A stretch of DNA of 64,000 bases from Cellulomonas sp. Y8. GTDB lineage: Bacteria > Actinomycetota > Actinomycetes > Actinomycetales > Cellulomonadaceae. Both the position numbers and the translations under genes were made by a program. The DNA is taken from positions 2,604,001-2,668,000 of the forward strand of contig NZ_CP041203.1 in NCBI RefSeq assembly GCF_008033115.1, given 5' to 3'. The notes under the pieces were generated by a model. That model made no database searches. It was given only the letters and a program-made list of their open reading frames with translations, and was not told the origin of the DNA. Shown in pieces: positions 42,961 through 52,205 of this stretch. How positions within the stretch are numbered: the stretch's first letter is position 1; every line of letters begins with the position of its first letter.

Positions 42961-44001
42961 TCAACCTGCGGGTTGCGCAACCGGGTCCGCGGCTAGCCAG
43001 GCGTCGACGCCCGACAGCAGACGGGTCTTCGTGCCGTCGGAGGCCCTGCTGGCCCGGATCGACGCCCGCGCCAGGTCCGCCAGCTCCGCGTCGGTGAACC
43101 CGTGGACCTCGCGCGCGGTCGTGTACTGCTCGACCAGCCGGGACCCGAACAGCAGCGGGTCGTCCGCGCCCAGCGCCACCGTCGCGCCCGCGTCGACGAG
43201 CCGGCGCAGCGGCACGTCCTCGGCCCGGCGGTAGACCCCGAGCGACACGTTCGACGCCGGGCACACCTCCAGGGCGATCCCGCGGTCCACGATCCGGCGC
43301 AGCAGCGCGCCGTCCTCCGCCGACCGCACGCCGTGGCCGAGCCGGTCGGGCGCCAGCGCCTCCAGGACGTCCTCGACGTGCGGCGGGCCGAGCAGCTCGC
43401 CGCCGTGCGGCACCGACGCCAGGCCCGCGCGGCGGGCGATCGCGAACGCCGGGGCGAACTCCGGGGTGTCGCCGCGGCGCTCGTCGTTGCTGAGGCCGAA
43501 GCCGATCACCTCGCCGGGGCCGTCGCCGGCGTACCGGGCGGCCAGCCGCGCGAGGGTCCGGGCGTCGAGGGGGTGCCGCATCCGGGACGCCGCCACGACC
43601 ACGCCGACCTCGACGCCCAGGTCCGCGCTCGCCGACCGGGCCTCGTCCAGCACGATCTCCAGCGCGGGCGTGATGCCGCCGACCGGCGGGGCGTACGACG
43701 TCGGGTCGACCTGGATCTCGAGCCGGCCCGAGCCCTCGGCGGCGTCGTCGGTCGCTGCCTCGCGGACGATCCGCCGCAGGTCGGCCTCGCCGCGGACGCA
43801 CGCACGCGCCGCGTCGTACAGCCGCTGGAACCGGAACCAGCCGCGCTCGTCGGCCGGGACCCGCAGGCCCTCGCCGTCGAGCAGCGTCGCCGGGAGCCGG
43901 ACGCCGCGCTCGGCCGCCAGGTCGCCCAGGGTCTGCACGCGCATCGACCCCGTGAAGTGCAGGTGGAGGTGGGCCTTCGGGAGCAGGGCCAGGTCGCGCA
44001 C
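42961..44001 (-). CDS. add: Adenosine deaminase
   Basis: 346-residue zinc enzyme that deaminates adenosine or deoxyadenosine to (deoxy)inosine in purine salvage. The metal-binding HLHLH starts near residue 11 (KAHLHLHFTGSM), with SVPHGGE (zinc His and catalytic Glu region), LEVCPASNVSLG and the Asp pair in LGADDPLLFG. All key residues are present. It lies downstream of a two-component system but is separated from it by 160 bases containing a palindrome and a G-tract. Confidence 0.92.
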   Translation of the reverse strand: MRDLALLPKAHLHLHFTGSMRVQTLGDLAAERGVRLPATLLDGEGLRVPADERGWFRFQRLYDAARACVRGEADLRRIVREAATDDAAEGSGRLEIQVDPTSYAPPVGGITPALEIVLDEARSASADLGVEVGVVVAASRMRHPLDARTLARLAARYAGDGPGEVIGFGLSNDERRGDTPEFAPAFAIARRAGLASVPHGGELLGPPHVEDVLEALAPDRLGHGVRSAEDGALLRRIVDRGIALEVCPASNVSLGVYRRAEDVPLRRLVDAGATVALGADDPLLFGSRLVEQYTTAREVHGFTDAELADLARASIRASRASDGTKTRLLSGVDAWLAADPVAQPAG

Positions 44002-44064
44002 CCGGCGAGTCTGCCTGATCCCCGCGCGCCCCGCCCCCTCCGCCGCGCCGGCGCCCCGCCGGCG

Positions 44065-44132
44065 CGAGGTCGAGGGTTCGCGTCGAGGTCGAGGGGTTGC
44101 GCGGGCGGTTCCACGCGAAACCCTCGACCTCG
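44065..44132. repeat. Intergenic palindrome with duplicated left arm
   Basis: Two left arms (44065-44083 and 44084-44103, both starting CGAGGTCGAGGG) face one right arm at 44113-44132 (ACGCGAAACCCTCGACCTCG). Either left arm can pair, giving two alternative stems. Located 3' of the response regulator and upstream of add. A degenerate relative may lie at 8024-8088. Confidence 0.65.
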
Positions 44133-44138
44133 GCAGGC

Positions 44139-44160
44139 GGGGGGGGAGGGGGGAGGGGGG
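44139..44160. other. G-tract with G-quadruplex potential
   Basis: Runs of 8, 6 and 6 G separated by single A residues end one base before the stop codon of the response regulator on the opposite strand. The plus strand satisfies a G-quadruplex pattern; the transcribed strand of neighbouring genes would carry the C-rich version. It is also a likely place for sequencing errors. Confidence 0.55.
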
Positions 44161-44811
44161 TCACGGCGCCGGGAGCAGGCCCCGCTGCATGGCGACCGTC
44201 ACCGCGTGGGTCCGGTCGTCGACGCCGAGCTTCGCGAACGCCCGGAGCAGGTGCGTCTTCACGGTCGCCTCGGTGATGTACAGCTCCCGGCCCACGGCGG
44301 CGTTCGACAGGCCGCGCGCGACCCCCGCCAGGACCTCGAGCTCGCGCGCCGTGAGCCGCTCGCCCTCGCCGCGCATCTGCTGCACGAGCCGGGAGGCGAC
44401 CGACGGCGACAGCGCCGACTCGCCCCGCGCGGCCCCGCGCACGCCGGCCACGAGCTGGTCGCGCGGGGTGTCCTTGAGCAGGTAGCCGGTGGCCCCCGCC
44501 TCGACGGCGCGCAGGATGTCGGCGTCGGTCTCGTAGGTGGTGAGCACGAGCACCCGCACGCCCGGCACCTCCGCGACGATCCGCGCGGTCGCCGCGGCGC
44601 CGTCCAGCACCGGCATCCGCAGGTCCATCAGCACCAGGTCCGGGCGGAGCACCCGCGCGGCCTCGACCGCGGCGGCCCCGTCGCCGACCTCGCCGACCAC
44701 CTCGACGTCCGGCTCGACGGTCAGCATGCCGACCAGCCCCGACCGCACCACGGGGTGGTCGTCCGCGACCAGCACCCGGACCGCCGTCGTGCCCTGCTCG
44801 TGCGCGGTCAC
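44161..44811 (-). CDS. NarL/LuxR-type response regulator
   Basis: 216-residue DNA-binding response regulator. The receiver domain has phospho-acceptor Asp63 (LVLMDLRMP), the acidic pair in VADDHP and Lys in LLKDTP. The C-terminal LuxR HTH shows LTARELEVLAGVARGLSNAA and EATVKTHLLRAFAKL. The GTG start overlaps the histidine kinase stop (GTGA), so the two form a cognate pair. The upstream ABC exporter genes suggest it controls export of, or response to, a toxic or envelope-active compound. Confidence 0.93.
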   Translation of the reverse strand: MTAHEQGTTAVRVLVADDHPVVRSGLVGMLTVEPDVEVVGEVGDGAAAVEAARVLRPDLVLMDLRMPVLDGAAATARIVAEVPGVRVLVLTTYETDADILRAVEAGATGYLLKDTPRDQLVAGVRGAARGESALSPSVASRLVQQMRGEGERLTARELEVLAGVARGLSNAAVGRELYITEATVKTHLLRAFAKLGVDDRTHAVTVAMQRGLLPAP

Positions 44812-46109
44812 GCCGTCCCCGTCCCCGGGTCGCCGAGCGGCCCGTCCTCGTCGCGGAGCGGCATCGCCAGCCGCACCCGCGTCCCGCGGCCGGGCTCCCC
44901 GGCCACGTCGAGCGTCCCGCCGCCGGCGGTGACGCGCGCGCGCATCCCGCGCAGCCCCACGCCCTCGGCGGTGCCGGGGGCGAGCCCCTGCCCGTCGTCG
45001 AGCACCTCGAGGGCGAGCACCCCGTCGTCCCGGACCAGCCGGAGCAGCACCCGCCGCGCGCCCGCGTGCTTGCGGACGTTCGCCAGCGCCTCCTGCGCGG
45101 CGCGCAGCAGCACGACCTCGGTGTCCCGGTCGGGGGCGCCGGCGTCGCCGAGGGCGACCTCGACCCGGACCCCGGTCTCCGCCTGGAACCGCTCCGCGAG
45201 CCGCTCCAGCGCCTCGGCCAGCGTGGCGTCCGCCAGCGCGGCGGGCCCGAACGCCGCGACGAGCGCGCGGGCCTCGGCCAGGTTCTCGCGGGCGACCCGC
45301 TCCACCTGGTCGAGCCGGTCCCGCGCCTGGTCGGCGCGCCCGGCGTCGAGCTGGGCCTGCGCCGTCTGCGCGAGCATCACGACGCTGGTGAACCCCTGCG
45401 CCAGGGTGTCGTGGATCTCCTGCGCCATCCGCTCCCGCTCCGCGAGGACGCCCGAGGCGTGGTTGCTCGCGGCGAGCTGCGCCTGCGCGGACTCCAGCTG
45501 CTCCAGCAGCCAGGCCCGCTCCTCGGACCGCTCGGCGACCCGGGTGATCCACACCCCGAGCGCGAGCGAGAAGATCAGGCCGACGGCCATCTGCGCGCCC
45601 AGCACCACCAGGTCGCGCGCCGTGGGGTCCTCGCCCGCCGCGAACGCCGCCGTCGCGATCGCCGCGCACGAGGCGACCGCCAGGACGACGGACGCCACCA
45701 CGCCCTCCCGCATCGAGGCCGCGAAGAACCACACCTGCGAGAACCCGACGAACAGCAGGATCGAGCCGATGGTGCTGACCCCGCTGCACAGCGAGACCAC
45801 CACCACGAGCACGACCAGGTAGGCCCGGGTGAGCCGGACGCCGGCCTGGGCGCCCCCCCGGCGACCGACGAGGACGTAGGCCAGCAGCAGCAGGGTCAGC
45901 CCGCCGAGCGCCGCCCAGGTCCCCCCGTCCGGCGGGAACGTGTCCGCGACGGTGAGGATCGAGATCGCGCTGATGGCCAGGAGCGCGTAGAACGCCGCGT
46001 CCCAGCCGGCGAGGGCGCGCCGCCAGAACAGGGTCCGCTCGGCCTCTGCGCGCGCGCCGCCGGGGGCCGGGGCCGCAGCCCCGTCCCCCGGTCGCGCGTC
46101 GCTGGTCAC
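44808..46109 (-). CDS. Membrane sensor histidine kinase (NarL/DesK type)
   Basis: About 433 residues. The N-terminal half has five or six membrane helices and little extracytoplasmic sequence, suggesting it senses a membrane-linked signal. A HisKA_3 dimerisation domain follows with phospho-acceptor His233 in MAQEIHDTLAQG. The ATPase domain has LRAAQEALANVRKHA (N box), DDGQGL (G1 box) and GLRGMRARV. GTG at 46109 is used; a GTG at 46142 that overlaps the permease gene is also possible. The same transcript carries a DrrAB-type ABC exporter upstream and the response regulator downstream. Confidence 0.9.
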   Translation of the reverse strand: MTSDARPGDGAAAPAPGGARAEAERTLFWRRALAGWDAAFYALLAISAISILTVADTFPPDGGTWAALGGLTLLLLAYVLVGRRGGAQAGVRLTRAYLVVLVVVVSLCSGVSTIGSILLFVGFSQVWFFAASMREGVVASVVLAVASCAAIATAAFAAGEDPTARDLVVLGAQMAVGLIFSLALGVWITRVAERSEERAWLLEQLESAQAQLAASNHASGVLAERERMAQEIHDTLAQGFTSVVMLAQTAQAQLDAGRADQARDRLDQVERVARENLAEARALVAAFGPAALADATLAEALERLAERFQAETGVRVEVALGDAGAPDRDTEVVLLRAAQEALANVRKHAGARRVLLRLVRDDGVLALEVLDDGQGLAPGTAEGVGLRGMRARVTAGGGTLDVAGEPGRGTRVRLAMPLRDEDGPLGDPGTGTA

Positions 46110-46128
46110 GGGCCCAGTGTGGCGCAGC

Positions 46129-46968
46129 TCAGCCGTCGTCACGCCGCCGCCACCGGAACGTCCGGACCCCGACGACGAGGCCGACGACCAGCCAGGCCAG
46201 CAGGACCGCCGCGGTCGCGCCGTGCTGCCACGACCCGGACGGCTCCAGCGCGGCCGCCTCGTCCGGCAGGAACACCGACCGCATGCCCTGGGCCATCCAC
46301 TTGAGCGGGAACACCGACGCCACCTGCTGCATCCAGGACGGCAGGTCGTAGAACGCGAAGAACACGCCGGAGATGAACTGCAGCACCAGGACCACGGGTG
46401 TGACCACGGCGCTCGCGGACCGGCCCGACCGGGGCAGCGACGAGAACCCGACCCCGCACACCGCGCCGGCGGCGGCACCGAGGAGGAACACCCAGGCGAA
46501 CGTGGCCCACCCGGAGGCGTCCGGCATGTCGACGTCGAACACCAGGCCGGCGACCGCGAGCAGCAGCGCGACCTGCACGACCGAGACCACGAGCACCTGG
46601 CCGACCTTGCCCAGGAAGTACGCCGCCGGCGGCAGCGGCGTGCCGCCCAGCCGCTTGAGACCGCCCTCGTCGCGCTCGACCGGGATCGAGATCGCCAGCG
46701 ACTGGAACGAGGACAGCAGCACGCCCGTGGCGATCATCCCGGGCAGGAAGTACTGCGCGAACGGCACGCCGTCCGCGACCTCGGCGCCGTCCTGGCCGAA
46801 CACCGTCGCGAAGATCGCCAGCATGATGATCGGGTACGCGAAGATGAAGATGATCGCGTCCCGCTCGCGGAAGAACCCGCGGATCTCGTAGCGGGCCCGG
46901 TCGACGCCGAGGCGCAGGGTGCCCGGCAGCCGGCCGGCCGTGGGCCGGTCCAGGGTCGTGGTGCTCAT
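46129..46968 (-). CDS. ABC-2 type exporter permease
   Basis: 279 residues with about six helices and an ABC2_membrane layout. The N-terminal cytosolic start MSTTTLDRPTAGRLPG leads into YEIRGFFRERDAIIFIFAYP, and the core contains GLKRLGGTPLPPAAYFLGKV and the C-terminal SVFPLKWMAQGMRSVFLP, typical of DrrB-like drug or lipid exporters. The ATG overlaps the ATPase stop (ATGA). The kinase gene follows within about 20 bases, so exporter and two-component system are one operon. Confidence 0.9.
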   Translation of the reverse strand: MSTTTLDRPTAGRLPGTLRLGVDRARYEIRGFFRERDAIIFIFAYPIIMLAIFATVFGQDGAEVADGVPFAQYFLPGMIATGVLLSSFQSLAISIPVERDEGGLKRLGGTPLPPAAYFLGKVGQVLVVSVVQVALLLAVAGLVFDVDMPDASGWATFAWVFLLGAAAGAVCGVGFSSLPRSGRSASAVVTPVVLVLQFISGVFFAFYDLPSWMQQVASVFPLKWMAQGMRSVFLPDEAAALEPSGSWQHGATAAVLLAWLVVGLVVGVRTFRWRRRDDG

Positions 46969-47867
46969 CGCGCGGCCTCCGTCGTCGCCAGGGCGGGCAG
47001 AGCCGCCGGGGTGGTGTCCTCGTCCGCCGCGATCAGCCCGAGGTAGACGTCCTCGAGGGTCGGCCGGACGACCTGCAGGGCGGGGACCTCGCCGCCGAGC
47101 CGGGCGCCGAGCGCCGCGACCACCGCGGTCGGGGCGTCGGTCTGCTCGCGGCGGACCTGGCCGCCCTCGCTCCACTGGACGACCGCCTGGCGCGCCGAGC
47201 GCCCGCCGAGGTCGGCCGGGGTGTCGACGGCGACCACGCGACCGGACCGGACGACGGCCACCCGGTCGGCCAGGTGCTCGGCCTCCTCCAGGTAGTGCGT
47301 GGTCAGCAGGATCGTCGTGCCGCCGTCGCGCAGCCCGGACACCAGGTCCCAGAACGCGTGCCGGGCCTCGGGGTCGAAGCCGGTCGTCGGCTCGTCGAGG
47401 AACAGCAGCTCGGGCCGCCCGACGATGCCGAGCGCGACGTCGAGCCGGCGCCGCTGGCCGCCGGACAGCTGCCGGCTGCGCGTGCGGGCCTTCTCGCGCA
47501 GGCCGACCGCGTCGATGACCTCCTCGGGGTCCCGCGGGTCGGGGTAGTACCGGGCGAAGTGGTGCACGAGCTCGGAGACCGTCGCCTCGGCGAGGTCGTT
47601 CGTGCCCTGCAGCACGATGCCGATCCGGGCGCGCCACTCGCGGCCCGCGGTCTGGGGGTCGACGCCGAGGACGCGGACGTCGCCGCCGTCCCGCCGGCGG
47701 TAGCCCTCGAGGATCTCGACGGTGGTCGTCTTGCCCGCCCCGTTCGGGCCGAGCACGGCGACGATCTCGCCGCGGGCCACCGTGAGGTCGAGCCCGTCGA
47801 CGGCGCGCTTCTCGCCGTACCGCTTCTGCAGGCCGGTCACCCGGACCGCCAGGTCGCTGTCGTCCAT
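46965..47867 (-). CDS. ABC-2 type exporter ATP-binding protein (DrrA-like)
   Basis: 300-residue ATPase. Walker A is GPNGAGKTT, signature LSGGQRRRLDVALGI, Walker B LLFLDEPTTGFD, and the switch His lies in LTTHYLEEAEHLAD. A C-terminal accessory region of about 80 residues ends in RPTLEDVYLGL, as in DrrA-type exporters. First gene of the ABC-TCS operon; a perfect 18-bp palindrome ~60 bases upstream of the ATG is a likely operator. Confidence 0.92.
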   Translation of the reverse strand: MDDSDLAVRVTGLQKRYGEKRAVDGLDLTVARGEIVAVLGPNGAGKTTTVEILEGYRRRDGGDVRVLGVDPQTAGREWRARIGIVLQGTNDLAEATVSELVHHFARYYPDPRDPEEVIDAVGLREKARTRSRQLSGGQRRRLDVALGIVGRPELLFLDEPTTGFDPEARHAFWDLVSGLRDGGTTILLTTHYLEEAEHLADRVAVVRSGRVVAVDTPADLGGRSARQAVVQWSEGGQVRREQTDAPTAVVAALGARLGGEVPALQVVRPTLEDVYLGLIAADEDTTPAALPALATTEAAR

Positions 47868-47926
47868 GGCAGCCAGCCTCGCGGAGGGCAGCGGCCCGGC
47901 GGGACGACCGGGGGACGGGACCGCCC

Positions 47927-47944
47927 GTCCACCGATCGGTGGAC
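47927..47944. promoter_or_regulatory. Perfect 18-bp palindrome upstream of ABC exporter operon
   Basis: GTCCACCGATCGGTGGAC has no loop, so it is better read as a protein-binding site than an RNA hairpin. It sits 60 bases before the exporter ATPase start. Symmetric ACCGATCGGT cores are common for TetR-type repressors. It could also aid termination of the upstream aminotransferase gene. Confidence 0.5.
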
Positions 47945-47965
47945 TGGCGGGTCAGCCGGGGTGCG

Positions 47966-49195
47966 TCAGCCTTCGGCGAGCAGCGCCTGGATCCGCCCGA
48001 CGCCCTCGGCCAGGTCGGCGTCGCCCAGCGCGTAGGACAGCCGCAGGTACCCGCTCGGCCCGAACGCCTCGCCGGGGACGACCGCGACCTCGGCCTGGTC
48101 GAGCAGCAGCGCGGCCAGCTCGGCGGACGTGGTCGGGGTGACGCCGCGGAACGTGCGGCCGAGCAGGCCGTGCACCGCGGGGTAGGCGTAGAAGGCGCCC
48201 TCCGGCGCGGGGATCACGACGCCGTCGATCTCCGCCAGCATCGACACCATGGTCCGCCGGCGGCGGTCGAACGCCTCGCGCATCGCGGCGACGGCCGACA
48301 GGTCGCCGGTGAGCGCGGCGATCGCGGCGTGCTGGGAGACGTTGGCGACGTTGGACGTCAGGTGCGACTGCAGGTTGGTCGCGGCCTTGACGACGTCCGA
48401 CGGTCCGACGAGCCAGCCCACCCGCCAGCCGGTCATCGCGTAGGTCTTGGCGACGCCGTTCAGCACGACGGTGGTGTCCGCGAGCTCCGGGACCGCGGAC
48501 AGCATCGGCGTCGCCACCGCGCCGTCGTAGGTGAGGTGCTCGTAGATCTCGTCGGTGACGACCCAGATGCCGTGCTCCAGCGCCCAGCGGCCGACCTCCG
48601 CGGTCTGCTCGGGCGAGTACACCGCGCCGGTCGGGTTGGACGGCGAGCAGAACAGCAGCACCTTGGTCCGCGGGGTGCGCGCGGCCTCGAGCTGCTCGAC
48701 GGTGACCTTGTAGCCCTGGTCGACGCCGGCGACCACCTCGACGGGCACGCCGCCGGCCAGGCGGATCGCCTCGGGGTAGGTGGTCCAGTACGGGGCCGGG
48801 AGCAGCACCTCGTCGCCCGGGTCGAGCAGGGTCGCGAACGCCTGGTAGACGGCCTGCTTGCCGCCGTTGGTCACCAGCACGTCGGCGGGGGAGATCGCGT
48901 AGCCGGAGTCGCGCAGCGTCTTGGCCGCGACCGCCTCCTTGAGCGCGGGCAGCCCGCCCGCGGGGGAGTAGCGGTGGTTCGCGGGGTTGCGCGCGGCGGC
49001 CACCGCGGCCTCGACGACGTAGTCGGGCGTCGGGAAGTCCGGCTCGCCGGCGCCGAAGCCGATCACGGGCCGGCCGGCGGCCTTGAGGGCCTTGGCCTTC
49101 GCGTCCACCGCCAGGGTGGCGGACTCGGCGATGCCCCCGACGCGGGCGGACACGCGGCGGGGCTGGGCGGGCTGGGCGGGGGCGGGCGCGCTCAC
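47966..49195 (-). CDS. Pyridoxal phosphate-dependent aminotransferase (aspartate aminotransferase type)
   Basis: 409 residues, fold type I class I aminotransferase. N-terminal segment [20 protein letters not shown] and [11 protein letters not shown] are typical of the Ib aspartate aminotransferases. The PLP Lys is K250 in [15 protein letters not shown]; the substrate-binding Arg is in GYLRLSYA. The GTG at 49195 (GAGGATGG upstream) is preferred over ATG at 49204, whose ribosome-binding site would be too close. The tRNA-Trp/secE region starts divergently 190 bases away. Confidence 0.92.
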   Translation of the reverse strand: MSAPAPAQPAQPRRVSARVGGIAESATLAVDAKAKALKAAGRPVIGFGAGEPDFPTPDYVVEAAVAAARNPANHRYSPAGGLPALKEAVAAKTLRDSGYAISPADVLVTNGGKQAVYQAFATLLDPGDEVLLPAPYWTTYPEAIRLAGGVPVEVVAGVDQGYKVTVEQLEAARTPRTKVLLFCSPSNPTGAVYSPEQTAEVGRWALEHGIWVVTDEIYEHLTYDGAVATPMLSAVPELADTTVVLNGVAKTYAMTGWRVGWLVGPSDVVKAATNLQSHLTSNVANVSQHAAIAALTGDLSAVAAMREAFDRRRRTMVSMLAEIDGVVIPAPEGAFYAYPAVHGLLGRTFRGVTPTTSAELAALLLDQAEVAVVPGEAFGPSGYLRLSYALGDADLAEGVGRIQALLAEG

Positions 49196-49279
49196 GCCCG
49201 CCATCCTCGCAGACCGGGCGGCGCGGCTGCAGTGCGCGTCCGAGGCGAGGCGGCGCGGGCAGGTCGCCCACAGGGGCGG

Positions 49280-49309
49280 TTCGACCCCGGCCCGCGCGTC
49301 GCGTACAGT
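49280..49309 (+). promoter_or_regulatory. Possible promoter for tRNA-Trp/secE/nusG
   Basis: TTCGAC at 49280-49285, an 18-base spacer and TACAGT at 49304-49309, about 70 bases before tRNA-Trp. A TTGACG at 49323-49328 has no good -10 partner. Confidence 0.4.
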
Positions 49310-49382
49310 GGTCCCTCGGTGGTTGACGTCCACCATGATGAGCCGCGCCCGCGAGGGAGGCTCACCAGGACGCCGCCGCCGT

Positions 49383-49455
49383 AGGGTAGTGGCGCAATTG
49401 GTAGCGCACCGGTCTCCAAAACCGGCGGTTGCGAGTTCGAGTCTCGCCTGCCCTG
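49383..49455 (+). tRNA. tRNA-Trp (CCA)
   Basis: 73-base tRNA. Acceptor AGGGTAG pairs with CTGCCCT (one G:U); anticodon loop CTCCAAA carries CCA at 49416-49418; T-loop TTCGAGT. Position directly before secE is conserved in actinobacteria. Confidence 0.95.
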
Positions 49456-49569
49456 CGCGTGTGGTCACGGACCGCGCGGCTCCCCCGGGGACCTCCCGGG
49501 GCGCGGCCGCCGGACGACATGAGGCGCCCGGCGACGGTCGGCGTCGCGAGACGTAGGGGAATCGATCAG

Positions 49570-49854
49570 GTGAGCGACTCGGCACCCGTGGCGGCGTCCG
49601 ACGCGGGCGAGCCCGCGGAGCGGACCGGCGGCAAGAAGGCCGCTCGCCCGGAGAAGAAGCGCGGCCTGTTCGCCCGCATCGCCCTGTTCGTCCGCCAGGT
49701 CGTGGCGGAGCTCAAGAAGGTCGTCCGCCCGACCCGCTCCGAGCTGGTGACCTACACCGGCGTCGTGCTGGTCTTCGTGGCCGTCGTGATGGCGTTCGTG
49801 ACCGTCGTGGACTTCGGCATCGGCCGCGCCACGTTCTGGATCTTCGGGGGCTGA
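49570..49854 (+). CDS. secE: Preprotein translocase subunit SecE
   Basis: 94-residue membrane component of the SecYEG translocon. A Lys/Ala-rich cytosolic N-terminus is followed by the SecE amphipathic helix ([19 protein letters not shown]) and a single membrane helix ([20 protein letters not shown]). The GTG start lies 115 bases after tRNA-Trp. nusG follows after 71 bases. Length and order are standard for high-GC Gram-positives. Confidence 0.94.
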   Translation: MSDSAPVAASDAGEPAERTGGKKAARPEKKRGLFARIALFVRQVVAELKKVVRPTRSELVTYTGVVLVFVAVVMAFVTVVDFGIGRATFWIFGG

Positions 49855-49925
49855 GCCTCCGCGGCGCCCCCGCGGGGCGCACGTCACCTCAGCACCACCT
49901 TCCGCAGCAGAAAGCAGGTTCGCCC

Positions 49926-50738
49926 GTGTCGCAGGAATCGCAGGAGCCCGGTCTGGGTGCCGCCGAGTCCGAGCTCGACGACGCCCTGGCGTCGGTCGAG
50001 GCGGTCGAGGCCCCGGCCGCCGGCGAGCCCGCGGACGAGGTCGACGGCGACTCCGGCGACGCGGCCGAGGCCGCCCCGGTCGAGGAGACCGACGACGCCG
50101 AGGAGACCGACGAGGTCGAGTCCGACGAGGTCGACGTCGACGAGGACCCGGTCGCCGCGTTCAAGGCGCAGCTGAAGTCGCAGTTCGGCGACTGGTACGT
50201 CATCCACTCCTACGCGGGCTACGAGAACCGCGTGAAGACGAACCTCGAGAACCGCATCCAGAGCCTCAACATGGAGGACTTCATCTTCCAGGTGGAGGTC
50301 CCCATGGAGGAGGTCGTCGAGATCAAGAACGCGCAGCGCAAGGTCGTGCGCCGCGTCCGGATCCCCGGCTACGTCCTCGTGCGCATGGACCTCACCGACG
50401 AGTCGTGGGGCGCCGTCCGGCACACCCCGGGCGTCACGGGCTTCGTGGGCCACACCCACCAGCCGGTGCCGCTCACCCTCGACGAGGTGTTCTCCATGCT
50501 GGCGCCGACGATCGAGGCGAAGGCCCCGACCGCCGCGCCGCAGCAGAAGGCCGCCGCCCCGATCGAGGTCGACTTCACCGTCGGCGAGTCGGTCACCGTC
50601 ACCGACGGCCCGTTCGACACGCTGCCGGCCACGATCTCCGAGATCAGCCCCGAGAACCAGAAGCTCAAGGTCCTCGTCTCCATCTTCGGCCGGGAGACCC
50701 CGGTCGAGCTGTCGTTCAGCCAGGTCGCCAAGATCTGA
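49926..50738 (+). CDS. nusG: Transcription termination/antitermination protein NusG
   Basis: 270-residue transcription factor that binds RNA polymerase and Rho or ribosomal S10. An acidic, disordered N-terminal extension of about 85 residues (rich in Asp, Glu, Ala) precedes the NGN domain ([20 protein letters not shown], then [13 protein letters not shown]) and the C-terminal KOW domain ([20 protein letters not shown]). Acidic NusG extensions are usual in actinobacteria. The GTG start has AGAAAGCAGG upstream. Confidence 0.95.
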   Translation: MSQESQEPGLGAAESELDDALASVEAVEAPAAGEPADEVDGDSGDAAEAAPVEETDDAEETDEVESDEVDVDEDPVAAFKAQLKSQFGDWYVIHSYAGYENRVKTNLENRIQSLNMEDFIFQVEVPMEEVVEIKNAQRKVVRRVRIPGYVLVRMDLTDESWGAVRHTPGVTGFVGHTHQPVPLTLDEVFSMLAPTIEAKAPTAAPQQKAAAPIEVDFTVGESVTVTDGPFDTLPATISEISPENQKLKVLVSIFGRETPVELSFSQVAKI

Positions 50739-50744
50739 GCCGCC

Positions 50745-50762
50745 CGCCCCGGGACCGGGGCG
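50745..50762. terminator. Short GC hairpin between nusG and rplK
   Basis: CGCCCC-GGGACC-GGGGCG, six bases after the nusG stop. It is too short to be a strong terminator; it may be an attenuator or mRNA stabiliser ahead of the L11/L1 genes. Confidence 0.4.
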
Positions 50763-50832
50763 CGCGCGGACGCAGCACTGCAACCGGGTCATCGCCCACG
50801 GCGTCGGCCCACGAGAGAAGAAAGGGTGGCTC

Positions 50833-51264
50833 ATGCCCCCGAAGAAGAAGGTCACCGGCCTCATCAAGCTCCAGATCAACGCCGGTGCGGCGACCCCCGC
50901 CCCGCCGATCGGTCCGGCGCTGGGTCAGCACGGTGTGAACATCATGGAGTTCTGCAAGGCCTACAACGCGGCCACCGAGTCGCAGCGCGGCAACGTGATC
51001 CCGGTGGAGATCACGGTCTACGAGGACCGTTCCTTCACCTTCATCACGAAGACCCCGCCGGCCGCCGAGCTCATCAAGAAGGCCGCCGGTGTCGCGAAGG
51101 GCTCGCCCACGCCGCACACGGTCAAGGTCGCGACGCTGACCGCGGACCAGGTCCGCGAGATCGCCTCGACCAAGCTCGAGGACCTGAACGCCAACGACCT
51201 CGCCGCCGCCGAGAAGATCATCGCCGGCACCGCGCGCTCGATGGGCATCAAGGTCGAGGGCTGA
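50833..51264 (+). CDS. rplK: 50S ribosomal protein L11
   Basis: 143 residues, the normal L11 length. N-terminal [20 protein letters not shown] and the Pro-rich [22 protein letters not shown] bind rRNA and the GTPase centre; the C-terminal [19 protein letters not shown] is typical. A GAAGAAAGGGTG ribosome-binding site precedes the ATG. Pairs with rplA downstream. Confidence 0.97.
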   Translation: MPPKKKVTGLIKLQINAGAATPAPPIGPALGQHGVNIMEFCKAYNAATESQRGNVIPVEITVYEDRSFTFITKTPPAAELIKKAAGVAKGSPTPHTVKVATLTADQVREIASTKLEDLNANDLAAAEKIIAGTARSMGIKVEG

Positions 51265-51286
51265 GCCCCCGGCTCGACTGAACCAC

Positions 51287-51315
51287 CGCCCGCCCCGGGA
51301 CCTCCGGGGCGGGCG
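51287..51315. terminator. Hairpin between rplK and rplA
   Basis: Perfect 12-bp stem (CGCCCGCCCCGG against CCGGGGCGGGCG) with a 5-base loop, 22 bases after the rplK stop. Probably a partial terminator or processing site within the L11-L1 operon. Confidence 0.5.
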
Positions 51316-51374
51316 CCCCAGTGGCAGGGCCCTGTGCGGCCCGACGACCACGACTGCTGAAGGAGAGAGAGCAG

Positions 51375-52094
51375 ATGGCGAAGCACAGCAAGGCGTACCG
51401 CGCCGCGGCCGAGAAGATCGAGGCCGGCACCACCTACAACCCGCTGCAGGCGATCCGCCTGGCGCAGGCCACGTCGACCACCAAGTACGACGCGACCGTC
51501 GAGGTCGCCATGCGCCTCGGTGTCGACCCGCGCAAGGCCGACCAGATGGTCCGTGGCACGGTCAACCTGCCGAACGGCACGGGCAAGACCGCCCGCGTCA
51601 TCGTCTTCGCGACCGGTGAGCGTGCCGAGCAGGCCCGCGCCGCCGGTGCGGACGAGGTCGGCGGCGACGAGCTGATCGAGAAGGTCGCGGCGGGCTACAC
51701 CGACTTCGACTCCGCGGTCGCGACCCCGGATCTCATGGGCAAGGTCGGCCGCCTCGGCAAGGTGCTCGGTCCGCGTGGCCTCATGCCGAACCCGAAGACC
51801 GGCACCGTGACGATGGACGTGGCCAAGGCCGTGTCCGACATCAAGGGCGGCAAGATCGAGTTCCGCGTCGACAAGCACGCGAACCTGCACTTCATCATCG
51901 GCAAGACGTCGTTCTCCGACGTCCAGCTGGTGGAGAACTACGCCGCGGCGCTCGAGGAGATCCTGCGTCTCAAGCCGTCCGCGTCGAAGGGCCGCTACAT
52001 CACCAAGGCGACCATCTCGACCACGAACGGCCCCGGCATCCTGGTCGACCAGAACAAGACCCGGAACCTCACCTCGGAGGACGAGGCGGCCTGA
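51375..52094 (+). CDS. rplA: 50S ribosomal protein L1
   Basis: 239-residue ribosomal protein that binds 23S rRNA near the E site and often represses its own L11-L1 mRNA. Landmarks are [35 protein letters not shown] and the signature [23 protein letters not shown] at 51375 is preceded by AAGGAGAGAG, an excellent site; the frame is open further upstream but unused. A strong terminator follows. Confidence 0.97.
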   Translation: MAKHSKAYRAAAEKIEAGTTYNPLQAIRLAQATSTTKYDATVEVAMRLGVDPRKADQMVRGTVNLPNGTGKTARVIVFATGERAEQARAAGADEVGGDELIEKVAAGYTDFDSAVATPDLMGKVGRLGKVLGPRGLMPNPKTGTVTMDVAKAVSDIKGGKIEFRVDKHANLHFIIGKTSFSDVQLVENYAAALEEILRLKPSASKGRYITKATISTTNGPGILVDQNKTRNLTSEDEAA

Positions 52095-52113
52095 GCCATT
52101 TCACCCGGTACGC

Positions 52114-52149
52114 GGAGGCCCGGCACCCCTGAGGGGGTGCCGGGCCTCC
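52114..52149 (+). terminator. Terminator after rplA
   Basis: Perfect 16-bp stem GGAGGCCCGGCACCCC with loop TGAG, 19 bases after the rplA stop. No U-tract. Ends the secE-nusG-rplK-rplA region. Confidence 0.85.
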
Positions 52150-52205
52150 GGCGTCGGTGCGGGCGGGCGTGTGCCGCGGGCGCGGGCGTCCCGCGCGTCG
52201 CCCTG

